Under the pieces are notes generated by a model that saw only the letters and a list, made by a program, of their open reading frames with translations, ran no database searches and was not told the DNA's origin. A DNA stretch of 64,000 bases, from the NCBI RefSeq assembly GCF_002944405.1, contig NZ_CP024310.1:1054001-1118000 (forward strand), written 5' to 3'. Made by a program: the position numbers and the translations under genes. Positions within the stretch are counted from its first letter, which is position 1, and every line of letters begins with the position of its first letter. This document shows positions 17,794 through 27,662 of the stretch, piece by piece. The DNA is from Sinorhizobium fredii (GTDB lineage: Bacteria; Pseudomonadota; Alphaproteobacteria; Rhizobiales; Rhizobiaceae).

Positions 17794-19356
17794 TTGCGCA
17801 TTTTTACAGCGGCCCTGGCAACCGAAACGAACACCTTCTCTCCCATCTGCATCGACAGGCGCGCCTTCGAAGCGTCGCTTTATGCGCCTCCTGGCAAGCA
17901 TCCGGAAACGCCGACGCTCTGCACCGCGCCGATCACCGTGGGCCGCCGCGTGGCGGCGGAGAAGGGCTGGCAGCTGATCGAGGGCACCGCGGCCTGGGCG
18001 GACCCCGCCGGGCTGGTCAACCGGCAAACCTATGAGACATTGCGCGACGAGATCCTCGGGCAATTGCGTTCAGCCCTCCCCGTCGACGCCGTGGTGCTCG
18101 GGCTGCATGGTGCGATGGTCGCCGACGGCTACGAGGATACGGAGGGCGATCTCCTGACGCGCGTGCGCGAGATCGTCGGGCCGGAGGTGCTCGTCTGCGT
18201 CGAGCTCGATCCGCACAGCCATCTTACTGAAAAGCGTGTTGCGGCCGCCGATTTCTTCGTCTTCTTCAAGGAATTTCCGCACACGGATTTCGTCGATCGC
18301 GCCGAAGACCTCTGGCGCATTGCCGTCGACACGCTCGAAGGGCGCGTTCGACCGGTCATGTCGGTATTCGACTGCCGGATGATCGACGTCTTTCCGACGT
18401 CGCGCGAACCGATGCGCAGCTTCGTCGACAAGCTGATGCGGATCGAGCGGGAGGATCCGGACGTCCTGTCGCTGTCGGTCGTGCACGGCTTCATGGCCGG
18501 CGACGTTCCGGAGATGGGCACCAAGACGGTTGTCGTCACCGATGGCCGTCCGGAAAAGGGCCAAGCGCTCGCTCGCGAACTCGGCCTCGAGCTTTTCGAA
18601 AGGCGCGGCACCTTCCGCATGCCGGAAATCGACGAAAGGCAGGCGGTCGCCGCGGCGATCGCCGCACCTGCAGGTCCGGTCGTAATCGCCGACATGTGGG
18701 ACAATCCCGGCGGCGGCACGGCGGGCGATGCGACGGTCGTGCTCGGGGAACTGCTCGCGAACGGTGTGACGGACGCGGCGATCGGCACCATCTGGGATCC
18801 GATGGCCGTGCAGATTTGCATGGCGGCGGGCGAAGGCGCCGAAATTCCTTTGCGCTTCGGGGCGAAATCGGCCCCCGGCACGGGCCATCCGATCGACGGC
18901 ATCGTCAGGGTGGTGCGGCTGGTGCGCAATGCCGAAATGCGCTTCGGCGAGAGCTTCGCCCCCTTCGGCGACGCAGCGCACCTTCAGTATCGCGGTATCG
19001 ACATCATTCTCAATTCGACTCGCGCCCAAAGCTTCGACCCGAGCCTGTTCTCGGTGATGGGTATCGATCCGAATGCGAAGAAAATCCTGGTGGTCAAATC
19101 CACCAACCACTTCTACGCCTCGTTCTCCAAGATCGCGTCGCAGATCCTCTATTGCTCGGCCGGAACGCCCTACCCCAACGATCCGGCGAAAACGCCCTAT
19201 CGGCGGGCGCGGCGCGATATCTGGCCGATCATAAGCGATCCGCACCGGCGTGAACATCTCGATACGATACGCGACTCCGCAGCCCAAACGCACACGTCCG
19301 GCCCCAGTGCAGCCCGCAGTCGGGACTTCCTCTATGGGGATGACGGGCTGCTGTAA
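17794..19356 (+). CDS. M81 family metallopeptidase, MlrC-like (second copy)
   Basis: 520-residue M81 protein beginning (TTG)RIFTAALATETNTFSP. Probable zinc ligands are Asp139 and His141 in ELDPHSH and His163 in FPHTDF, and the family block VIADMWDNPGGGTAGD is present. TTG 17794 was chosen because GAGGAAGG lies about 9 bases upstream and it gives the family start; TTG 17776, overlapping the previous stop, is an alternative. It differs widely from the first M81 copy, so the two are not a recent duplication and may act on different substrates or successive steps. Confidence 0.87.
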   Translation: MRIFTAALATETNTFSPICIDRRAFEASLYAPPGKHPETPTLCTAPITVGRRVAAEKGWQLIEGTAAWADPAGLVNRQTYETLRDEILGQLRSALPVDAVVLGLHGAMVADGYEDTEGDLLTRVREIVGPEVLVCVELDPHSHLTEKRVAAADFFVFFKEFPHTDFVDRAEDLWRIAVDTLEGRVRPVMSVFDCRMIDVFPTSREPMRSFVDKLMRIEREDPDVLSLSVVHGFMAGDVPEMGTKTVVVTDGRPEKGQALARELGLELFERRGTFRMPEIDERQAVAAAIAAPAGPVVIADMWDNPGGGTAGDATVVLGELLANGVTDAAIGTIWDPMAVQICMAAGEGAEIPLRFGAKSAPGTGHPIDGIVRVVRLVRNAEMRFGESFAPFGDAAHLQYRGIDIILNSTRAQSFDPSLFSVMGIDPNAKKILVVKSTNHFYASFSKIASQILYCSAGTPYPNDPAKTPYRRARRDIWPIISDPHRREHLDTIRDSAAQTHTSGPSAARSRDFLYGDDGLL

Positions 19357-19392
19357 TGATCGCCGTCGACACGTCAGCCTCCGTGTCGCTTG

Positions 19393-20301
19393 TTAGCGGA
19401 GCGTCGAAGGCGGTGATGCCGCCTCTTCCTTCAGCCAGGAAGCGAAGATTTCTGCGGCGGGGGCCGGTCGGCGACCTTTTGGCGTGACGATCCAGTAGGC
19501 GATCCGATCGGACCGGACCGAGTGCGCGAAAGGTTGCACGAGCCGTCCGGCCGAAAGATGGTCGCGCACCATATGCAGGCGCCCGATCGCGACACCTTGC
19601 CCATTGAGAGCCGCTTGAAGCACGATGTTGTAGTCGGTCAGCTGAAGTATTCGGCCGCGCCGATAGTCGACACCGGCTTCGCCGCACCAAAGCTGCCAGT
19701 CCACGGGCTTGCTGGACTCGAGCAGGATCTGGGCGAGCAAATCCGCCGGCCTTGCGAAGCGTGATCCATCGCCGTAGAGGGTCGGGCTCAACACGGGGCT
19801 CAGCTCTTCGTTCATCAACCGCTCCGCCAACATCCCATCCCACTGCCCGGCACCGAAGCGTATGGCCAGGTCGACATCGCCGGTTTCGAAGGTCGTGAGA
19901 CCCAATGTCGGCTCGAGGTCCACCTCGATCTCAGGATGCTCGATCATGAACCGGGAAAGACGGGAGACCAGCCAGTTGGCGGCAAAGGAGGGAAGGACGC
20001 TGACGCGCACGCGTTGCCTGGCAGCGCGGTAGCGAATCTCGGAAGTCGCGCCGGCGATAATCCCGAAGGCTTCGGTGGTCCTGCCGAGATAGTCCGCCCC
20101 CTCGATCGTCAATTCGATGCTCTTGGCTTTGCGGACGAACAGCCGCACGCCGAGCGTCTCCTCGAGCTGCTTGATGTGGTGGCTCACTGCGCTTTGGGTG
20201 ATCAGCAACTCTTCGCCCGCCTTGCGGAAGCTGAGCAAGCGACCCACCGCTTCGAAGGCCCGCAAGGCCTGCAGCGGCGGCATGGTGCGGGATGTGCGCA
20301 T
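19393..20301 (-). CDS. LysR family regulator, GcvA-like
   Basis: 302 residues. The N-terminal winged helix-turn-helix reads PPLQALRAFEAVGRLLSF...ITQSAVSHHIKQLEE, as in GcvA-type LysR proteins; the C-terminal effector domain contains VDLAIRFGAGQWDG and GQGVAIGRLHMV. The start at 20301 was preferred over a longer frame that would extend into the divergent promoter. It is divergent from the RidA-aminotransferase genes, the usual layout for a LysR activator and its target. The effector is unknown. Confidence 0.9.
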   Translation of the reverse strand: MRTSRTMPPLQALRAFEAVGRLLSFRKAGEELLITQSAVSHHIKQLEETLGVRLFVRKAKSIELTIEGADYLGRTTEAFGIIAGATSEIRYRAARQRVRVSVLPSFAANWLVSRLSRFMIEHPEIEVDLEPTLGLTTFETGDVDLAIRFGAGQWDGMLAERLMNEELSPVLSPTLYGDGSRFARPADLLAQILLESSKPVDWQLWCGEAGVDYRRGRILQLTDYNIVLQAALNGQGVAIGRLHMVRDHLSAGRLVQPFAHSVRSDRIAYWIVTPKGRRPAPAAEIFASWLKEEAASPPSTLR

Positions 20302-20319
20302 GGGCTCTTTCGTCGTGGC

Positions 20320-20330
20320 ATTAGCGTAAT
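20320..20330. promoter_or_regulatory. Possible LysR-type site
   Basis: ATTAGCGTAAT is a perfect 4-3-4 palindrome (ATTA/TAAT) 18 bases before the LysR start and about 80 bases before the divergent RidA gene. GcvA-type regulators favour CTAAT/ATTAG sequences. The site is short and could be chance. Confidence 0.3.
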
Positions 20331-20411
20331 CGATCGCACCATAGCGCAGTTTGAATTGGAAGCAATCGAAGGACCGTCGCATTCTCTCGGCATTTCCAAC
20401 GGGAGACCGCC

Positions 20412-20885
20412 ATGTCAGCGACCATCGCATCCAAACTTTCTGCCCTCGGCCACCGATTGCCGGGAGCTTCGGCGCCGGCGGCGAATTACGTCTCGACGGC
20501 TCGAACCGGCAACCTCCTCACCGTTTCGGGGCAGATCAGCGTGAGGGATGAAGAGGTCCTGACCGGGATCCTCGGCACCGGCGTTTCTGAGGAGGCAGGT
20601 CGCATCGCGGCCGAATATGCTGCGATCGGCGTCCTCTCGCAGATTGCGGCGGCAACCGATGGCACGTTGGCGGCGGTCCGGCGTGTCGTTCGGCTCGGCG
20701 TCTTCATCGCCTCGACGCCGGCCTTCACGGCGCACTCGCAAGTCGCCAATGGCGCATCGGACCTGTTCGTCGAGGTGTTTGGCGAAGCGGGGCGGCACGC
20801 GCGTGCCGCCGTGGGCGTGGCCGCGCTGCCCGCCGGTGCCATGGTCGAGGTCGACGCACTGGTGGAGCTGGGGCCTGCCGCATGA
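20412..20885 (+). CDS. RidA family protein (second copy)
   Basis: 157-residue RidA-fold protein of the longer RutC-like type: ANYVSTARTGNLLTVSGQI near the start, RVVRLGVFIASTPAF in the middle and HARAAVGVAALPAGAMVEVDALVEL at the end. The conserved Arg in HARAAVG is present. Its stop overlaps the class V aminotransferase start as ATGA. Coupling to a PLP enzyme fits a role in removing a reactive enamine or imine product, though the actual substrate is unknown. Confidence 0.88.
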   Translation: MSATIASKLSALGHRLPGASAPAANYVSTARTGNLLTVSGQISVRDEEVLTGILGTGVSEEAGRIAAEYAAIGVLSQIAAATDGTLAAVRRVVRLGVFIASTPAFTAHSQVANGASDLFVEVFGEAGRHARAAVGVAALPAGAMVEVDALVELGPAA

Positions 20886-22072
20886 AGGAAGCACTCGACG
20901 TGGAGCAGCTTCGTGCGGAGACTCCCGGCTGTGGGGCCGGAATGCATTTCAATCATTCCGGCGCCTCGCTGCCCTCGCAAGCGGTACTTGCGGCGATCTG
21001 GGACTACCTGCGCAAGGAAGCGATCGAGGGACCGATGGAAGCGGCGAGTGGAACGAGCGCGCTTCTGGAAGAGGTGCGCGCCGACACGGCCGCACTGATC
21101 GGCGCCGATCCGAACGAGATTGCCTTCCTCACCAGTGGGTCGGCCGCCTGGGGCGCGGCTTTCTCGGCCTTGCCGCCGCTTGTCGCCGGTGACCGGATTC
21201 TCGTCGGTCGCCAGGAATGGGGCGGCAATCTCGCCACAATGCAAGAGGCCGCGGCGCGGGCCGGAGCGCGGATCGAGACAATTCCCGCCCGTGATGACGG
21301 CAGCGTCGACGCCTCGGCGTTGGCATCGATGATCGACGATCGCGTGCGTCTGGTATCGCTCACATGGCTTCCCGCGAATGGCGGCCTCATCAACGACGCG
21401 GCGGCCGTGGGCCGCGTGACCAAGGCGGCCGGCATTCCCTATTTCATCGACGCCGCCCAGGCCCTCGGCCAGATCCCGATCGATGTCGCCTCGCTCGGAT
21501 GCGATGTGTTGAAGGCAACAGGCCGGAAATTCCTCCGGGCGCCGCGCGGCACGGCGATCCTCTATGTCAGACAAGAGTTCCTGCCACGGCTGGCGCCGCG
21601 CTCTCTCGATGTGCTTTCGGGGCCGATCGTCGATGGGGTCGTCAAATTCCGCAACGACGCACGCCGGTTCGAGGCGGGCGAGATTTCGCCGGCGCTGATT
21701 TTCGGGTTGGGCGCTGCCATTCGCCAGGCACGGACCCTCGGCATCGGAGCGATCCGCGCGCGGATCAGCGGACTCTCCAGCGCGCTGCGCGACAATCTGC
21801 GCGGTATTCCGAATGTGACGCTGCGGGATCTGGGAACAGAACTCTCCGGTATCGTCTCCTTTACGGTCAAGGGCGTTCCGGCGGCCGACATTCGTGCGGC
21901 ACTCGCCGAACGGCAAATCGCGATCGGTGCGAATGGTGTTCCCTATACGCCGCTCGATATGACCGCACGAGGACTGGACCATATCGCCAGGGCGTCGGTA
22001 AGCTATCTGAACACGGCGTCGGAGATTGCCTTACTGTCAGAGGCAGTGGCCGACATGGCCAGGCGAGTGTGA
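20882..22072 (+). CDS. Class V aminotransferase family PLP enzyme
   Basis: 396-residue PLP enzyme of the NifS/class V fold. Visible features are the early FNHSGASLPSQAV, ANGGLINDAAAVGRV, the PLP-contacting FIDAAQALGQIPID and the likely Schiff-base lysine in ATGRKFLRAPRG. No cysteine-desulfurase active-site loop was recognised. The family includes kynureninase-, isopenicillin epimerase- and EgtE-like enzymes, so the reaction cannot be assigned. It overlaps the RidA gene by 4 bases and is 74 bases before the atypical SDR gene. Confidence 0.85.
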   Translation: MKEALDVEQLRAETPGCGAGMHFNHSGASLPSQAVLAAIWDYLRKEAIEGPMEAASGTSALLEEVRADTAALIGADPNEIAFLTSGSAAWGAAFSALPPLVAGDRILVGRQEWGGNLATMQEAAARAGARIETIPARDDGSVDASALASMIDDRVRLVSLTWLPANGGLINDAAAVGRVTKAAGIPYFIDAAQALGQIPIDVASLGCDVLKATGRKFLRAPRGTAILYVRQEFLPRLAPRSLDVLSGPIVDGVVKFRNDARRFEAGEISPALIFGLGAAIRQARTLGIGAIRARISGLSSALRDNLRGIPNVTLRDLGTELSGIVSFTVKGVPAADIRAALAERQIAIGANGVPYTPLDMTARGLDHIARASVSYLNTASEIALLSEAVADMARRV

Positions 22073-22146
22073 CGTCGCTCAATATCAGCCGCCAGTTTGT
22101 GAACCTGTGAGGGCAAACTGGCCAAAAGTGAAAATCGGAGCATACG

Positions 22147-22926
22147 ATGGATTTGGGTATCAAAGGCAAGCGGGCGTTGGTCTGCGCCGGTTCCAAGGGG
22201 CTGGGCCGAGGCGTCGCTGAAAAGCTCGCCGAGGCGGGCGTCATCCTGACGCTCAATGCGCGCGAGCCGAAACAGCTTCGCGAGACGGCGCGCGCCATCG
22301 GCAAGGAATATGGCGTGGAGGTCGGGATCGTCGCCGCCGACGTCACCACGGAGGATGGCCGCGAAGCGCTCATGCGGGCGGAGCCGCGTCCGGATATCCT
22401 TGTCACCAATGCCGGCGGGCCGCCGCCCGGCGACTGGTCGAGCGTGACCGAAGACAATTGGCTGGAGGCGATCAGGGCCAATATGCTGGCGCCGATCCTG
22501 CTGATGAAGGCCTTGATCCCCGGCATGATCGAGCGGAAATGGGGTCGCATCGTCAATATCACCTCGGCCTCGGTGAAATCGCCGATCCCAGAACTCTGTC
22601 TCTCCAACGGCGCCCGCACCGGGCTCACCGGCTTCGTTGCCGGCACGGCCCGTCAGGTCGCCCGTCACGGCGTCATCATCAACAACCTGCTGCCCGGTTC
22701 GCATGAGACGGAGCGTCTGGAAAAACTGCTTGAAAAATCCGCCAAGGCACGCGGGATTTCGCTCGAAGAGGCTCGCGCCGAGGAATATGCGCAGAATCCG
22801 ACCGGGCGCATCGGCACGCCGAGCGAGTTCGGCGCCGCCGCGGCATTCCTGTGCAGCCAGTATGCCGGCTATATCGTCGGCCAGAACCTGCTGCTCGACG
22901 GCGGCGCGCTCAATTCGACGCTCTGA
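22147..22926 (+). CDS. Divergent SDR-fold protein lacking the YxxxK pair
   Basis: 259 residues with the SDR fold: nucleotide-binding CAGSKGLGRG near residue 14, TNAGGPPPGDW, and the C-terminal GRIGTPSEFGAAAAFLCSQYAGYIVGQ. After the catalytic Ser region (NITSASV) the usual YxxxK is replaced by SNGAR, so by alignment with FabG both Tyr and Lys are lost (Ser and Arg). A subfamily with LSNxAR at this place is known among FabG-annotated proteins. It may use other residues or not be a classical oxidoreductase. Confidence 0.85.
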   Translation: MDLGIKGKRALVCAGSKGLGRGVAEKLAEAGVILTLNAREPKQLRETARAIGKEYGVEVGIVAADVTTEDGREALMRAEPRPDILVTNAGGPPPGDWSSVTEDNWLEAIRANMLAPILLMKALIPGMIERKWGRIVNITSASVKSPIPELCLSNGARTGLTGFVAGTARQVARHGVIINNLLPGSHETERLEKLLEKSAKARGISLEEARAEEYAQNPTGRIGTPSEFGAAAAFLCSQYAGYIVGQNLLLDGGALNSTL

Positions 22927-22945
22927 CTGCGCCGGCACTCATTGT

Positions 22946-23446
22946 TCAATCGACGATCCGCCGGACCATGATGATGTCGTCGACTTCCCGGCCGTTGCGG
23001 ATGCAGCCGCCGGGAATGCGACCGACCGCTTCGAACCGCTCGCGGCGGTAAAAGGCGATTGCCGCCGCGTTTTCAGCGCTGACCGACAGCTCCAATTGCC
23101 GGATGCCTTGATGCCGCGCGTGGTCGGTCACCGCTGCGAGCAGCAGCCCTGCGGCATCGCTGCCGCGCAAGCTCCGATGCACGTAGACCATGACCACGGT
23201 GGCGCGATGCGCCATCATGCTGGCGCTCTGCCGCAGCAGGCCCATGATGCCCACCGGTTCGCCGCCGCGGAAGGCGACGAAGACGGGATTGTCGGTCAGC
23301 CGCCGGCGCCATTCTTCGTCTGGAAGCTTTTCCCAATCCGCCGCGCTGCTGGCAAAGGAATCGGGCTCGGTGCGCAGCGCCTCGAGGCGGATGCGCCGGA
23401 AGGTCCCGACCTCGTCGGGGCCCAGCAGTCGTATCGCCACGGTCAC
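22946..23446 (-). CDS. GNAT family N-acetyltransferase
   Basis: 166 residues with the GNAT fold. The acetyl-CoA region reads MVYVHRSLRGSDAAGLLLAA, followed by LELSVSAENAAAIAFYRRERF and the closing strand EAVGRIPG. A GTG start at 23446 (or GTG 23440) lies 2 bases after the ATPase stop on the same strand, so it is the last gene of the sugar ABC operon. The substrate cannot be told. It converges on the SDR gene with only 19 bases between stops. Confidence 0.8.
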   Translation of the reverse strand: MTVAIRLLGPDEVGTFRRIRLEALRTEPDSFASSAADWEKLPDEEWRRRLTDNPVFVAFRGGEPVGIMGLLRQSASMMAHRATVVMVYVHRSLRGSDAAGLLLAAVTDHARHQGIRQLELSVSAENAAAIAFYRRERFEAVGRIPGGCIRNGREVDDIIMVRRIVD

Positions 23447-23448
23447 GC

Positions 23449-24579
<1,131 letters not shown>

Positions 24580-24631
24580 GTCACTCTCTCCGGCCGCCGG
24601 CGAAGGCGGCTTATCCGCGAATTGGAGGGAC

Positions 24632-24651
24632 CGCGGGAGCTGAGCCCCGCG
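24632..24651 (-). repeat. Intercistronic stem-loop after binding-protein gene
   Basis: Arms CGCGGG (24632-24637) and CCCGCG (24646-24651) pair perfectly around an 8-base loop, 13 bases past the stop of the binding-protein gene and before the ATPase gene. No T run follows, so mRNA protection or partial attenuation is likelier than full termination. Confidence 0.5.
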
Positions 24652-24663
24652 ATCCTCTCGGGC

Positions 24664-25884
24664 TTACTTGTACTGTTCGAGATCGGCAGCGGCCTTTTTC
24701 AAGGCATCGGCCGGTTCCGCCTTGCCGGTGACGACCGACTGGACCATCTCGATCATGGTGTTCTGGAACCCTTTGTAGTCCTTGAAGAGCGGCTCGGGTC
24801 CACCATAGGCGATCCCGTCGATCAAGGGCTTCCAGGATGCATCGGCCTTGACGAATTCATCGACCTTCGGCGACGGGCGCAGCGGCGTCAGCCCCGCGCC
24901 GCCCTGCAGTTCGTACTCGCCCTGCGGACCGGGAGAGGTGATGAACTTCGCGAATTCGATCGCCTTTTCCTCGACGCCCGTATCCTTGAAGATCGCCAGG
25001 CTGTCGGTGATCAAGAGCGTGCCTTCGCCCTTGGCCGAGGGGCCGAGCGGCAGCGGCGCAATGCCCCAATTGATCTTCGTTTCCTTCAGGCGCGCGGCGG
25101 CGCCGGAGCCGGCCTGGATCATGCCGACCTTGCCGTCGAGGAAGATGGCCCGAATTTCGTTTTGCTCGTACGCGGTTGCGCCTTCGACGGAATAGGGCGT
25201 GATATCCTTGTAGGCCTGCAGCGCCGCCAGCACTTCGGGGCTGTCGATGACGATCTTATCGCCGTCGATCACCTTGCCGTTGTTGGTGTAAACCCAATGC
25301 ATGAACTGGTGCATCGTGTTGTCGAAGGTTTTCGCCGGCAGACCATAGCCCGGAATACCGGTCTTTTCCTTGATCTGCTTTGCGAAGGCGATCTCGTCCG
25401 CCCAGGTCTTCGGCGGCGTCTCCGGGTCGAGACCGGCCTGCTTAAAGAGGTCCTTGTTCCAATAGAGTGCCTTGGTCGAGAAGGCGATCGGCACGCCCCA
25501 CTGATTGCCCTCGAAGGTTACCGTGTCGACGATGTTGGGGTAGTAGCTCTTCTTCTCTTCCTCGGTCATCGGCACCGGAACGATCAGTTCGTTCTCGGCG
25601 AATTCCTTGAGGGTACGGGATCCGACATAGGCCATGCCAACCGGCGTGCCGGCCGCGGCGAGCGTCGTCGCCTTGTCCTGGCACTGCGCCCAGCCGACGA
25701 CTTCCGGCGTCACCTTCCAGCCGGGGTTCTTGGCTTCCCATTCCTTGATGTATTTCTCGTGGATCGGGTCGATCTTGTCGCCGCAATAGATCCAGCTGAT
25801 CTCCTGGTCGGCGGCCTGTGCGGCGAGCGCGGTCGATCCTAGCAGGGCAAGCGCAAGAAACCCGGTTTTGTAAGCGATGGTCAC
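24664..25884 (-). CDS. CUT1 sugar ABC transporter substrate-binding protein
   Basis: 406-residue periplasmic binding protein. A Sec signal peptide (TGFLALALLGSTALAAQA, residues 7-24) is followed by the mature start ADQEISWIYCGD. The body resembles family 1 extracellular solute-binding proteins, with VPIAFSTKALYWNKDLFKQAG in the middle. The ligand cannot be read from sequence; the Gfo/Idh dehydrogenase in the operon suggests a sugar, polyol or inositol-like compound. A stem-loop follows the gene, as with the other binding-protein genes here. Confidence 0.92.
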   Translation of the reverse strand: MTIAYKTGFLALALLGSTALAAQAADQEISWIYCGDKIDPIHEKYIKEWEAKNPGWKVTPEVVGWAQCQDKATTLAAAGTPVGMAYVGSRTLKEFAENELIVPVPMTEEEKKSYYPNIVDTVTFEGNQWGVPIAFSTKALYWNKDLFKQAGLDPETPPKTWADEIAFAKQIKEKTGIPGYGLPAKTFDNTMHQFMHWVYTNNGKVIDGDKIVIDSPEVLAALQAYKDITPYSVEGATAYEQNEIRAIFLDGKVGMIQAGSGAAARLKETKINWGIAPLPLGPSAKGEGTLLITDSLAIFKDTGVEEKAIEFAKFITSPGPQGEYELQGGAGLTPLRPSPKVDEFVKADASWKPLIDGIAYGGPEPLFKDYKGFQNTMIEMVQSVVTGKAEPADALKKAAADLEQYK

Positions 25885-25912
25885 TGTAAGACTCCCGTTC
25901 TCTGGTGGTTGC

Positions 25913-26770
25913 TTATTGTTTCACCGCGCCGGCGGTCAGACCGCTGACGAGATAGCGTTGAAGGAAGAAGATGACGATCACCGCCGGCGCGATGCCGACG
26001 AAGCTTGCGGCCATCAACTCGTTCCAGACGACTTCCTGGCGGCCGAAATAGGCAAAGAGCCCGACCGGCAACGGCATGTATTCGGTCTTGGAGTTGAAGG
26101 TCAGCGCGAAGATGAACTGCTGGGCATAGGAGCCGATGAACGTTGTGATCGCGACCACGGTGATGCCGGGCATGGCGATCGGCAGGATCACGCGGCGAAG
26201 CGTATAGAAATGGCTGGCGCCATCGACGAAGGCCGCTTCGTCCAATTCGCGCGGGATGCGCAGCATATAGGTGCGCAGGAGCCAGATCGCCGAGGGAATG
26301 AGGAAGGCGACCCCGGGCACGATCATCGCGAAATAGGTGTTAAGCACGCCCATGCTGCGCATCAGCCGGAAGAGCGGGATCAGCAGCACGGCGCCCGAAA
26401 ACATGTTGACCGCGAGGAAGGCGCCGAGCAACGCCCCGTTTCCCCGAAACCTGAAGCGCGCGAAAGCGTAGGCGGCCGGCACGACCAGCGCCAGCACGAC
26501 CGCCGTGACGATGAAGGACACGAAGAACGAATTGAAGATGTAGCGGGCAAATCCCGGCACGCTTACCCACATGGTCCTATAGGCTTCGAAGGAGCCGTTC
26601 TCAGGCCAGAAGCGATAGGGCGAGGAAAACAGCAGGCTGAGCGGTTTCAGCGACACCAGGAAACCTTCGACGAAGGGCGCCAGAATGAAGCTCAGGAAGA
26701 CGAATATCCCTGCATAGATGCCGACGAGCTCGTACCAGCGGTAGCGGTTGATCATGGCCGGCTGGCTCAT
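25913..26770 (-). CDS. CUT1 sugar ABC transporter permease (MalG type)
   Basis: 285-residue inner-membrane permease with six predicted helices and the EAA loop EAAFVDGASHFYTLRRVILP, which docks to the ATPase. An N-terminal helix (GIYAGIFVFLSFILAPFVEG) and a large first periplasmic loop fit MalG-type subunits. Its start overlaps the end of the other permease gene by 4 bases. The binding-protein gene lies 28 bases downstream. Confidence 0.92.
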   Translation of the reverse strand: MSQPAMINRYRWYELVGIYAGIFVFLSFILAPFVEGFLVSLKPLSLLFSSPYRFWPENGSFEAYRTMWVSVPGFARYIFNSFFVSFIVTAVVLALVVPAAYAFARFRFRGNGALLGAFLAVNMFSGAVLLIPLFRLMRSMGVLNTYFAMIVPGVAFLIPSAIWLLRTYMLRIPRELDEAAFVDGASHFYTLRRVILPIAMPGITVVAITTFIGSYAQQFIFALTFNSKTEYMPLPVGLFAYFGRQEVVWNELMAASFVGIAPAVIVIFFLQRYLVSGLTAGAVKQ

Positions 26771-27651
26771 CGGCTTTCTCCGGAGGCAAGGCGGTGCGTG
26801 ACGCGGAAATAGGTGATGCAGAAGATCGACAGGAAGATGCAGATCAGCACCGCACGCGCCGCACCCTCACCGTATTTCTTCGAGCCGATGGCCGTTCGAT
26901 AGGTGTCGATGATCATCGTCGTCGTGTCGCCGTTCGGGCCGCCTTGCGTCAGGATCCAGATGATGTCGAAGGAGTTGAAGGTGGCGATCAGCGACAGCAT
27001 CGACATGGTGATCATCGACGGCACAAGCAGCGGCAGGGTGATGCGGCGGAAGCGGTAGAAACGCCCTGCGCCGTCCGTCCAGGCGGCCTCGTAAAGATCC
27101 TGCGGGATCGCCTGCATCGAAGCGAGCATATAGAGGGTCACCAGCGGCACGCCGATCCAGACATCGGTGATGATCGTTGCCCAGAAGGCCGTCGAGCCGT
27201 GCGCCAGGAAGGCGACCGGGCCGCTAACCAGCCCCAGGTTCTGCAGCAGGCCGGAGATCATCCCGAACTGGCCGTTATACATCCAGCCCCACATGAAGAT
27301 GCCGATCGCCATCGGCACGATCCAGGGCGGCATGGTAAGCACCCGGAACAGCGCCCGCCCCGGCACTGCGGCATTCAGCATCACTGCGCCGAAGGTGCCG
27401 ATGATCATCTTGATCGCCACCGAAAAGGCGGTCCAGACGAAGGTCCGGATGATCACTTCCGCAAAGGTCGCGTTGAAAATATTGTCGTAATTGGCAGTGC
27501 CGACCCATTTGGTGGTCTTCTTGAGCGAGGCATCCGTAAACGACAGAATGAACGTATCGACCAGCGGATAGGCGACGATTACCGTCACGTAGAGGACGGC
27601 CGGAAGAAGCAGTATCCAGGCGAAGATGACGGTGCTGCGGCGAACACTCAT
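26767..27651 (-). CDS. CUT1 sugar ABC transporter permease (MalF type)
   Basis: 294-residue permease with an N-terminal helix (VIFAWILLLPAVLYVTVIVAY), the EAA loop EAAWTDGAGRFYRFRRITLP and the MalF-family WILTQGGPNGDTTTM near the end. It forms the membrane channel with the MalG-type permease. It lies 11 bases downstream of the Gfo/Idh gene and overlaps the next permease by 4 bases. Confidence 0.92.
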   Translation of the reverse strand: MSVRRSTVIFAWILLLPAVLYVTVIVAYPLVDTFILSFTDASLKKTTKWVGTANYDNIFNATFAEVIIRTFVWTAFSVAIKMIIGTFGAVMLNAAVPGRALFRVLTMPPWIVPMAIGIFMWGWMYNGQFGMISGLLQNLGLVSGPVAFLAHGSTAFWATIITDVWIGVPLVTLYMLASMQAIPQDLYEAAWTDGAGRFYRFRRITLPLLVPSMITMSMLSLIATFNSFDIIWILTQGGPNGDTTTMIIDTYRTAIGSKKYGEGAARAVLICIFLSIFCITYFRVTHRLASGESR

Positions 27652-27662
27652 GCCCCTGCCCC

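Noticed and set aside
20486..21982. 498-codon open frame on the minus strand
   Set aside because: Covers RidA and the aminotransferase, both with clear family motifs on the plus strand.
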